Assembly: GCF_036208045.1 (NCBI RefSeq)
Contig: NZ_CP121472.1
Span: 3,049,531-3,113,530 of the forward strand
DNA from: Thiorhodovibrio winogradskyi
GTDB taxonomy: Bacteria; Pseudomonadota; Gammaproteobacteria; Chromatiales; Chromatiaceae
Length of the DNA: 64,000 bases
Reading direction: 5' to 3'
In this document: positions 42,933 through 48,925 of the stretch, piece after piece
Position numbering within the stretch: position 1 is the first letter of the stretch
How the letters are laid out: each line of letters starts with the position of its first letter
Program-made: the position numbers and the translations under genes
Notes under the pieces: generated by a model
What the model was told of the DNA's origin: nothing
Seen by the model: the letters and a program-made list of their open reading frames with translations, nothing else
Database searches by the model: none

Positions 42933-43026
42933 TCCAACAGACATTTATCCATCGGGCGCTCTAGAGTTCAGCGCAAGATCGGACTCACCGCTGAGCGCCC
43001 GATGGATAAATGCTTAATAGTTAGGC
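42933..43026 (+). other. attC site 1
   Basis: The outer boxes are GTCCAAC (42933-42939) and GTTAGGC (43020-43026), which fit the RYYYAAC and GTTRRRY rules. Inside, CATTTATCCATCGGGCGCT (42942-42960) and its exact complement (42994-43012) form a 19-bp stem with a 33-base middle. The gene that would belong to this attC has been replaced by the IS91-like element. It differs in sequence from the other attC sites here. Confidence 0.75.
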
Positions 43027-43045
43027 ATACAAAAAAGGAGATGAA

Positions 43046-43387
43046 ATGAAAAATCAACTTATGGCTATCGCATTGGGCGCGGCTCTTTCTGTCGTCGCAT
43101 TACAAGCAAATGCAGAAACGTATAGCGCACAGCATGAAAACGTAAAAAAGCTTTTTCAAAGCAACGAAGAAAAAACGGCTAAAGATGCGGTTTGGACTTC
43201 CCGAGATATTTTTAAGGTGGGCGTAATCAATGAAGGAAGCCGGAGAGACGGCTACGCCGATTATGTGTGCCAAGTGCTGTATGACTATGGCTTCAAAGGC
43301 AAGAAGGTCTGGGTTCAGGTAATTGATATTGTGAAGCTTACCCGCAACGGGGATTGGGTGAAGCTTGGTGAGTCACATTGCCAATAA
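43046..43387 (+). CDS. Small exported protein, integron cassette gene
   Basis: A 113-residue protein with a clear signal peptide, cleaved after ALQANAETY or near it (about residue 23). The mature part is polar with two cysteines (DYVCQVL and ESHCQ) that may form a disulfide. Ribosome-binding site AAGGAG lies seven bases before the ATG. It is AT-richer than chromosomal neighbours and sits between attC 1 and a GCCTAAC box just after the stop, the layout of an integron cassette. No family recognised. Confidence 0.8.
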   Translation: MKNQLMAIALGAALSVVALQANAETYSAQHENVKKLFQSNEEKTAKDAVWTSRDIFKVGVINEGSRRDGYADYVCQVLYDYGFKGKKVWVQVIDIVKLTRNGDWVKLGESHCQ

Positions 43388-43388
43388 T

Positions 43389-43453
43389 GCCTAACAATTA
43401 AAGGGGCCAGGGTAGGATTTTTTCCCAGACAGGGAATCAACTCTGAATCAATC
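43389..43453 (+). repeat. attC-proximal repeat element, copy 1
   Basis: Begins with a GCCTAAC box at 43389-43395, continues with AATTAAAGGGGCCAGGG and ends with AATC just before the GCCTAAC box of attC 2. The 65 bp align along their whole length with 62330-62392, with many identical positions. The element is thus bracketed by two copies of the attC R'' box. Confidence 0.7.
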
Positions 43454-43517
43454 GCCTAACGATGGCCTCCAGTCCGACCGCTCGCTTCGCTCGCAGCGGC
43501 TGAGGCTAGCGTTAGGA
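43454..43517 (+). other. attC site 2
   Basis: Outer boxes GCCTAAC (43454-43460) and GTTAGGA (43511-43517). The inner arms GGCCTCCAGTCCGACCGCT and AGCGGCTGAGGC pair imperfectly around CGCTTCGCTCGC, as expected for an attC folded as a hairpin. It is close in sequence to attC 7 at 62393, differing at roughly ten of 64 positions. Confidence 0.85.
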
Positions 43518-43523
43518 CCTGAG

Positions 43524-44114
43524 ATGAATAGCGACGAAGATATGGATGAACGGACAACCGCCGACCTTCTTGAGGCGCTCGATAGCGACTATCAGAGATG
43601 CTATCAGCAGATCATTACGCGCCTTGATGAAGGAGAACGGGATGAAAAAGGCAACATCTCCGCAGATTACGAGTTTGAAGCCAGACAATTGATACGGGCA
43701 GCCTTCGCGTATATTGAAGGTGCAGTATTTGTAATCAAAATTGAAGCTTCATTTAACTGCGAAGAAAAGGGAATTGAACTTACTCCCCAGCAGCACCATT
43801 TTATATTCGAGGCTGACTTTGACCTAAATGATAAGGGTGAGGTAGTGCAAAAGCCCGCAAAGATTCCTCTCGCCAAGAACATACGCTTTGCGTTTTCCGT
43901 TTTTGCTCAGGCCAACGGTATCAAGCCAACACTGGACGTCGGGTCAGAGTGGTGGTCGAAACTTCAAGAATCTATCAGAGTCAGAGACCGTCTCACTCAT
44001 CCTAGGTCGCCATCGGACTTGGATGTTTCTCCAAGTGAGGTTATTTCAACAGTTGTAGCTAAGTCCGGTTTTGATGAGGCTTTACATGCGCTTATTTCTG
44101 CAAGCAAGGCCTAA
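43524..44114 (+). CDS. Hypothetical protein, integron cassette gene
   Basis: A 196-residue acidic soluble protein with no signal or membrane segment. The start ATG at 43524 is seven bases after the R' box of attC 2. The stop TAA lies inside the following GCCTAAC box (44109-44115), a common cassette feature. Segments such as RQLIRAAFAYIEGAVFVIKI and RVRDRLTHPRSPSDLDV resemble small helical domains of HEPN-like or RiboL-PSP-HEPN proteins, with RxxxxH-like RDRLTH, but this is only a suggestion. Confidence 0.75.
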   Translation: MNSDEDMDERTTADLLEALDSDYQRCYQQIITRLDEGERDEKGNISADYEFEARQLIRAAFAYIEGAVFVIKIEASFNCEEKGIELTPQQHHFIFEADFDLNDKGEVVQKPAKIPLAKNIRFAFSVFAQANGIKPTLDVGSEWWSKLQESIRVRDRLTHPRSPSDLDVSPSEVISTVVAKSGFDEALHALISASKA

Positions 44115-44170
44115 CGAATAAGAATCAAAGAGAATCAAAGGAATCGAAGGGGCCAGGGTGGAGTCCCGGG
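44109..44170 (+). repeat. attC-proximal repeat element, copy 2 (5' part)
   Basis: After the GCCTAAC box that holds the stop of the preceding gene come degenerate GAATCAAAG units, then AAGGGGCCAGGGTGGAG, the same core as copy 1. It does not continue to an attC; other DNA follows, including a transposase remnant, and the attC body that should follow the box is missing. Confidence 0.6.
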
Positions 44171-44484
44171 GACATATTTGGTCCGCCCCGCGATGCAAGA
44201 GGAAAATCGCCATTAGCAGAAGGAAACGTTGCGGCCATATATCCGGCATCGATGTCGGGACGCATTGCGGTCCCCGTGCCCTAATGGAATTCGCGTACCT
44301 CGCCGTCCTCAATCAGTATATCAGTCTCAGCTTAAGCTGGCTGCTGTCCCCGTCAGGTTTTCAGCGAGGCGGTCGTGCCTTTCATGCCATTACAGTGACT
44401 TTCTCTCTTCGCAACTCGTGGTGTGGAACTCGGTTGATGCCCGATCAGGGCGGATTAATCGGAATGGTTCGTGGCCGATAGGCG
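44171..44484. other. Cassette-array spacer without identifiable gene
   Basis: About 310 bp between a repeat element and an IS110-like fragment. Open frames of 76-107 codons exist on both strands but have no ribosome-binding site and no motif I know. It may be debris of an inserted element. Confidence 0.4.
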
Positions 44485-44598
44485 TTACACAGTAACAGCC
44501 GCAGGCTTTGCCAGCGCGCCGAGCGCTGCATCGAAGGCCTTTCCGGTGGTCATCACCGCCCAGGCGATGCGCACGAGCTTGTTGGCCATCGCACGAAA
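44485..44598 (-). pseudogene. Transposase 3' fragment, probably IS110 family
   Basis: The last 37 codons and stop of a transposase: RAMANKLVRIAWAVMTTG followed by KAFDAALGALAKP. The pattern MANKxxRIAWAV near the C-terminus is typical of IS110 (Transposase_20) proteins. The rest of the gene is absent; a 13-bp direct repeat of CGAAAACCGGGAC (44594-44619) lies at the broken end. Confidence 0.6.
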
Positions 44599-44739
44599 AC
44601 CGGGACCGAAAACCGGGACAGACCACGTTTAATTGCGTGAGATTAAGAATCGCCTAACACGCCCATAAAGCCGAGGCCATACTGCGCATCGCCCTTAGAG
44701 CAGGAGATTAGGGGGCAGACCACGATTTTCAATTCAATC
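44594..44739 (+). repeat. Second repeat family next to GCCTAAC boxes
   Basis: GGGACAGACCACG at 44615-44627 and GGGGCAGACCACG at 44712-44724 each lead after a short AT-rich stretch into AATCGCCTAAC, at 44652-44658 and 44740-44746 respectively. The first of these boxes is an orphan: no complete attC follows it. The same arrangement as the other repeat family, with different core sequence. Confidence 0.6.
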
Positions 44740-44836
44740 GCCTAACGAGCCGGTCAAACCGACCCCGCGCGGCCGGCATCGTGAGCTAATCTCAAACGTG
44801 GTGCCGCGCGCGGGTCGGCTTACCGCGACGTTAGGC
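44740..44836 (+). other. attC site 3
   Basis: Outer boxes GCCTAAC (44740-44746) and GTTAGGC (44830-44836), 97 bp apart in total. Inner arms GCCGGTCAAACCGACCCCGC and GCGCGCGGGTCGGCTT pair imperfectly. It directly precedes a toxin-antitoxin cassette. Confidence 0.8.
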
Positions 44837-44867
44837 CAGATAGGCTACATCAGACGATGATGAATAA

Positions 44868-45092
44868 ATGAACACAAAACAACTGATCAATGAAGCGGTA
44901 TCACTGCCAGTAGAAGAACGAGCCTTGGTGATAGATTCGCTCTTGCGGAGTCTGAACCAGCCAGAATCAGATATAGACAAAATATGGGCTAAAGAAGCAA
45001 AGCGTCGCCTTAATGAACTTAGGTCTGGTCGAGTGAAAGCAATACAAGGGGAGGAAGTCTTTAAAAAGGTGTGGGATAGGTTTGAAAAATGA
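44868..45092 (+). CDS. Addiction-module antitoxin component
   Basis: A 74-residue protein of the TIGR02574 / Unstab_antitox family: NEAVSLPVEERALVIDSLL followed by a charged C-terminus (KAIQGEEVFKKVWDRFEK) that should bind the toxin. The start is 31 bp after attC 3. Its stop overlaps the toxin start in ATGA fashion, giving translational coupling typical of toxin-antitoxin operons. AT-rich codon use differs from the host chromosome. Confidence 0.85.
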   Translation: MNTKQLINEAVSLPVEERALVIDSLLRSLNQPESDIDKIWAKEAKRRLNELRSGRVKAIQGEEVFKKVWDRFEK

Positions 45093-45334
45093 ACTTTTCT
45101 TTTCACCAGGAAGCAGAGAAAGAACTCAATGAGGCAATAGATTATTACGAAGATATTGAGCCAGGACTGGGATATGATTTCGCGTTGGAAGTTCGTTCAG
45201 CAATCGATCGGTTGGTCGATTTCCCAAAGGCATGGGCTGTTCTAGATAGCGATGTCAGAAGATCTTTGGTAAAACAATCTAACGGGTCAGGTTCGGTTTT
45301 TTTAAGACCGAATCTAATCCTTCAATTCGCCTAA
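45089..45334 (+). pseudogene. ParE/RelE-family toxin, C-terminus replaced
   Basis: The first 62 or so codons match ParE-type toxins: FSFHQEAEKELNEAIDYYED, GLGYDFALEVRSAIDRL and WAVLDSDVRRSLV. From about residue 64 the frame runs into a repeat element (NGSGSVFLRPNLILQFA) and stops in the next attC box. The C-terminal strands with the family residues are missing, so toxicity is probably lost while the antitoxin remains intact. Confidence 0.8.
45277..45328 (+). repeat. attC-proximal repeat element, copy 3
   Basis: Starts with the box-like ATCTAAC (45277-45283), then GGGTCAGGTTCGG, an internal hairpin of TTCGGT and ACCGAA, and ends with CAATTC before GCCTAAC of attC 4. It lies inside the damaged toxin gene and supplies its false C-terminus. 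Confidence 0.65.
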
Positions 45335-45400
45335 CACGGTGCTCCAGTCGACGCCGGTTTGGCTCTCGCTCAACCGGCTCGACTGAGCATGTCGTTAGGC
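45329..45400 (+). other. attC site 4
   Basis: Outer boxes GCCTAAC (45329-45335) and GTTAGGC (45394-45400), 72 bp. Inner arms GCTCCAGTCGACGCCGGTT and AACCGGCTCGACTGAGC pair with a bulge around TGGCTCTCGCTC. The toxin frame ends inside the first box. Confidence 0.87.
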
Positions 45401-45427
45401 AGAAGAATTACTAATTAAAAAAAGTAA

Positions 45428-45667
45428 ATGAACATCAAATTCTCTCGACATGCGACGAGAAGAGCAAAGCTCTACAAAATTCCTGAAAATGTTATTCGTG
45501 AAATTCTGTCGGATATTGCTTTATCTGACGGTGAACATGAAATTATCAAAAATGTCACTGGGTTCAGATATCCAATAAAAACAGTTGTGACTGTCGAAGG
45601 CGTCAAGATCACTGTGATTACAAATTATCCGCTGAAGAAAGGCAAAACAGATGAACGTTCACTATGA
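45428..45667 (+). CDS. DUF4258 domain protein, cassette gene
   Basis: A 79-residue protein beginning FSRHATRRAKLYKIPENVI, the N-terminal pattern of DUF4258 proteins with conserved His and Arg. GFRYPIKTVVTVEGVKITVIT forms the beta-strand part. It overlaps the following DUF2283 gene by 17 bases. Pairs of this kind often behave like toxin-antitoxin modules in gene neighbourhoods; DUF4258 has a RelE-like size, but no activity is proven here. Confidence 0.8.
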   Translation: MNIKFSRHATRRAKLYKIPENVIREILSDIALSDGEHEIIKNVTGFRYPIKTVVTVEGVKITVITNYPLKKGKTDERSL

Positions 45668-45878
45668 TGAATTAGTTGATGCGCTATATTTAAAGCTTGG
45701 TGATGATGAGCCAGATGGAGTTATTGAAATTGCAGAAGGAGTAAATATTGATACAACTGCTGGGGGTAAACTTGCAGGTATCGAAATATTAGAAGCATCG
45801 AAAAAAATCAACATGAACACTATCTTGTCTTACACGCTTGAATTAGATCACGATTTATTAGCAAAGAAAATCGCCTAA
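45651..45878 (+). CDS. DUF2283 domain protein, cassette gene
   Basis: A 75-residue protein of the DUF2283 family: HYDELVDALYLKLGDDEP, then GVNIDTTAGGKLAGIEILEASKK. Its ATG lies inside the end of the DUF4258 gene, so the two are translated together. The stop TAA falls in the GCCTAAC box of attC 5. It would be the antitoxin-like partner if the pair is an addiction module. Confidence 0.85.
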   Translation: MNVHYDELVDALYLKLGDDEPDGVIEIAEGVNIDTTAGGKLAGIEILEASKKINMNTILSYTLELDHDLLAKKIA

Positions 45879-45938
45879 CGAGTTGCTCCAGCCGAAGCCG
45901 GTTTCGCTCAACCGGCTCGGCTGAGCTTGGCGTTAGAG
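45873..45938 (+). other. attC site 5
   Basis: Outer boxes GCCTAAC (45873-45879) and GTTAGAG (45932-45938; last base deviates from the rule). Inner arms GCTCCAGCCGAAGCCGGTTT and CAACCGGCTCGGCTGAGC pair well around CGCT. It is very like attC 4. Confidence 0.85.
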
Positions 45939-45958
45939 CTGGTAAAGAGTCGAAATAT

Positions 45959-46134
45959 ATATCTGAAATTACACGTTTTTACGGAATCATCATTAAGCTT
46001 TATTTTTTGGCGATCATCCGCCACCACACTTTCACGCCGTTTATGGAGAGCACAACGCTATCTTCAACATAGAAACTTTGGAGATGATTGAGGGCAACCT
46101 TCCCTCAAGAGCACGAAAGCTCGTAATGGAGTGA
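45959..46134 (+). pseudogene. DUF4160 gene remnant, no start and one frameshift
   Basis: Translation in two frames gives EITRFYGIIIKLYF and then GDHPPPHFHAVYGEH with FNIETLEMIEGNLPSRARKL, a nearly complete DUF4160 protein. A run of six T at 46003-46008, two more than expected, separates the frames. The start codon appears mutated (ATA where ATG would be expected at 45959) and the tryptophan after the last glutamate is replaced by a stop. The DUF2442 partner that often follows is absent. Confidence 0.7.
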
Positions 46135-46138
46135 GTAT

Positions 46139-46198
46139 GCTTAACTGTCCAGCCCGACCCTTCGCTTAGCTCGCGGCGGCTAAGGCTGGCGTAAGCAG
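46139..46198 (+). other. attC site 6, degenerate
   Basis: GCTTAAC (46139-46145) fits the first box. The far box is GTAAGCA, missing one T. Between them CCAGCCCGACCCTTCGCTTAGC and CGGCGGCTAAGGCTGG show the usual arms. It is probably an inactive or decaying site. Confidence 0.6.
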
Positions 46199-46222
46199 GC
46201 ACAGAGAACGGAGCAGAGACAA

Positions 46223-46466
46223 TTGAAGCGCAGAGTTTATGTTGGAAACTTCTGTCATTAGTTATTTGCCTGCACAGCCGAGCAAAACCATTATCGGTGT
46301 TGCTCACCAACAAATAACATCAGCATGGTGGGATCAACGGAGTGACTATGACTTGTTCGTGTCGGAGTTGGTATTACGGGAATGCGCTGCTGGTGACCCT
46401 AACGCAGCTCAAAGACGTTTGGCAAGAGTCGAAAGCATTCCGCTTTTAGTTGCAACAGAAGAGTCT
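46223..46466 (+). pseudogene. PIN-domain protein remnant, truncated
   Basis: ETSVISYLPAQPSKTIIGV and WWDQRSDYDLFVSELVLREC match the N-terminal half of PIN-domain toxins, with the first conserved Asp/Glu region. The natural start KRRVYVETS is broken by one extra G at about 46244; an ATG at 46239 could restart the frame. Homology stops near LLVATEE at about 46460, where the 3' end of darP begins, so at least the second half and any attC are lost. Confidence 0.65.
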
Positions 46467-47024
46467 TCAAGCGGATCGCACCAGTTCCCGCAGATATCGA
46501 AACAGCTTGCGCGGCCCGTCGGGTCGGCCGCGTTCCGCGTCCCGTTGCGCGACGCGGATTAGGGCACGCAGGGGCTGGCGTTCAGCCTGCGGATAGTCCA
46601 CCACGAACTCACCCAGCGCCGTGTCGCCCTCGGCAATCAAACGCTCGCGCCAACGCTCAAGCTGATGGTGCATGGCGTTCTCGGCCCGCTCCACCTGCTC
46701 GCGTTTGGCCAGCAGCGCCTTGAGCGGTTCCTGGTCCAGACGCGCCAGGCAGTTAGCGATGCGCTTGTAGTGCCGCGCCAGGGCGCGCTTATCCTTGATG
46801 CGCGAGGTTTCATTGATGGCTTCCCAGGTCTTGGCGTCCAGCGCCAATTGCTCGAGTTCCGCGCGCGGCAGACTCAGCAGTTGTTTCGCCAACTCCTGCA
46901 GCCCGTGATGCTCGCGCTTGACGGCGCTTTTGCTTGGACCATCTTCACTGTCATCGGATGCCGCAGCATCGCCGTGGATTGCATCCAAGTCGAAATACTC
47001 GTTACTCACTGACTTTCTGCGCAT
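46467..47024 (-). CDS. darP: Ribosome-associated protein DarP (YjgA)
   Basis: A 185-residue protein of the DUF615 family, involved in late assembly of the 50S subunit. KSVSNEYFDLDAI at the start, LPRAELEQLALDAKTWEAI and the C-terminal RQPLRALIRVAQRDAERGRP are characteristic. The ATG at 47024 lies inside the end of recJ, overlapping by 23 bases. The integron-type array ends directly at its stop codon. Confidence 0.93.
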   Translation of the reverse strand: MRRKSVSNEYFDLDAIHGDAAASDDSEDGPSKSAVKREHHGLQELAKQLLSLPRAELEQLALDAKTWEAINETSRIKDKRALARHYKRIANCLARLDQEPLKALLAKREQVERAENAMHHQLERWRERLIAEGDTALGEFVVDYPQAERQPLRALIRVAQRDAERGRPDGPRKLFRYLRELVRSA

Positions 47025-48759
47025 GCTCAAGCATGAGTTGCGGATGCCTCAACCCGCGATAATCGTTCACGTCCAGACGATAGGCCAGATGCGCGCGTTT
47101 GCCCAGCCCGCGCTTGCAGACGGCAAGATTAAAGCCAATGGCATCAATGGCGATGCCATCGGCGGTCTGGGCGCGCAGTTTCAAATGCTGGTCCTTGAGC
47201 ACCCGCACCTCCGAGATAGCAAACTCCCCATCGAACACCGGCTCGGGAAACCCCTTGCCCCAAGGCGCGGCGACGCGCAGGGCCTCGGCGGTCTCGAGCG
47301 ACAATAGCGCACTGGCCAACTCGCCGTCGGAAAGAATTTCCCGCTCTTGCGGCGCGACGCCAAGCTCGTCGGCCACGGCGGAAAAAAAGGCCGCGCGGAA
47401 GGTTTCCAGATGCTCCGCCGCCATGGTCACGCCAGCGGCCATGGCATGACCACCGAAGCGCTCCATCAGGCCGGGATGACGGTGGTCGATGGCGGCGAGC
47501 AGATCGCGCAGATGCAGTCCTTCGACCGAGCGCGCCGAGCCGCGCAACTGGCCATCGTCGGCGCGGGCGAAGACGATCACCGGCCGATGATAGTGGTCTT
47601 TCAGACGCGAGGCGACGATACCAATAACGCCCTGGTGCCAGTCCTCACCAAAGAGGCACAGCCCTGGCGGCAGCGCGTCCCCTTCCAGACTCAGGCGTTC
47701 GACCAGGGTTTCCGCATCCTGGCGCATCTCGGCTTCCAGCTCGCGCCGCTGGCGGTTGAGCGCATCCAGCTCGCGCGCAAGCCGCATGGCGCGCACCGGA
47801 TCGGCGGTGACCAAACATTCCACGCCAACGGACATGTCCTCCAGTCGCCCGGCGGCATTCAGGCGCGGGCCGGCCACGAAGCCGAGATCGCGCGCCGTGA
47901 CCTGCTCAATGCGCCGCCCGCCGATTTCAAGCAGGGCGCGCAAGCCGGGCCGGCAGCGGCCATGGCGAATGCGCTTGAGACCCTGCTCGACCAGAATGCG
48001 ATTATTGTGGTCCAGCAGGACCACATCAGCCACGGTGCCGAGCGCGACCAGGTCGAGCAATTCAGCCAGGTTGGGTTCCGGACGACGCTGGTCGAACCAG
48101 CCGCGCGCGCGCAGGCGGGTGCGGGTCGCGGCCAGCAGGTAGAAGATGACTCCTACCCCGGCCAGCGCCTTGCTCGGAAAATCACAGCCCACTTGATTGG
48201 GATTGACAATGGCCGCCGCAGCTGGCAATCGCTCTCCCGGCAGGTGATGATCGGTGATCAGCACCGGAATGCCGAGCGCATTGGCGCGCTCCACGCCGGC
48301 CAGGCTGGCGATACCATTGTCCACCGTGATGATCAACTCGGGCGCGCGCGCGGCGGCGGCATCGACCACGGCGGGACTGAGCCCATAGCCGTCGGCAAAA
48401 CGGCTGGGGGTGAGATGATCGACCGCCCCGGCGCCCAGCGCGCGCAGCCCAAGCAGGGCAACGGCGGACCCGGTCGCGCCGTCGGCGTCATAGTCGCCGA
48501 CCACCAATATGCGACGCTGATCGGTCACCGCTTGCGCCAGCAGCTCGGCTGCCGCCTCCATCCCCAGCAGCCCATCGACCGGATGCAGGTCCGCGAGCGC
48601 CTGCCCCTGATCACGACAGGCGCCGCGGTTGCGGTAAAGCGAGCGCAGCAGACTGGGCAATTCTCGCGGCACTCCAGCGCCATCCATGCGGCGGCGGATG
48701 CGCACCGGCAGACCTGTGGCCGATGGCGGGGAAGGACGACGGGGACTCGGGTTTGGCAT
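47002..48759 (-). CDS. recJ: Single-stranded-DNA-specific exonuclease RecJ
   Basis: A 5'-3' single-strand exonuclease of the DHH phosphoesterase family, used in recombination and mismatch repair. The 585 residues show motif I VVGDYDADGATGSAVALL, motif II IITVDNGIAS, motif III ITDHHLPGERLPAA and the DHHA1 part with MERFGGHAMAAGVTM. Because recC and recD are broken in this window, RecJ may matter more for end processing in the RecFOR pathway. An ATG six bases upstream is an alternative start. Confidence 0.97.
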   Translation of the reverse strand: MPNPSPRRPSPPSATGLPVRIRRRMDGAGVPRELPSLLRSLYRNRGACRDQGQALADLHPVDGLLGMEAAAELLAQAVTDQRRILVVGDYDADGATGSAVALLGLRALGAGAVDHLTPSRFADGYGLSPAVVDAAAARAPELIITVDNGIASLAGVERANALGIPVLITDHHLPGERLPAAAAIVNPNQVGCDFPSKALAGVGVIFYLLAATRTRLRARGWFDQRRPEPNLAELLDLVALGTVADVVLLDHNNRILVEQGLKRIRHGRCRPGLRALLEIGGRRIEQVTARDLGFVAGPRLNAAGRLEDMSVGVECLVTADPVRAMRLARELDALNRQRRELEAEMRQDAETLVERLSLEGDALPPGLCLFGEDWHQGVIGIVASRLKDHYHRPVIVFARADDGQLRGSARSVEGLHLRDLLAAIDHRHPGLMERFGGHAMAAGVTMAAEHLETFRAAFFSAVADELGVAPQEREILSDGELASALLSLETAEALRVAAPWGKGFPEPVFDGEFAISEVRVLKDQHLKLRAQTADGIAIDAIGFNLAVCKRGLGKRAHLAYRLDVNDYRGLRHPQLMLEHAQKVSE

Positions 48760-48925
48760 GACCACAGGGTATCATGACTCGGATCATCGACGGGGCAAGC
48801 GACACGGCCGGTGAGACGGCTGGGGAGGCGGCCGGCGGAACGACAGGGCGGGAAGGCGGACAGACAGATAGCAGGAAAGGCAACGGGTCTTGCACGAACG
48901 CGGTGCCGGGCGCATTTACTGGGGC

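Noticed and set aside
42933-46198. Reading the regularly spaced palindromes as a CRISPR array
   Set aside because: The palindromes are not identical, are spaced hundreds of bases apart and alternate with genes; they follow attC rules instead.
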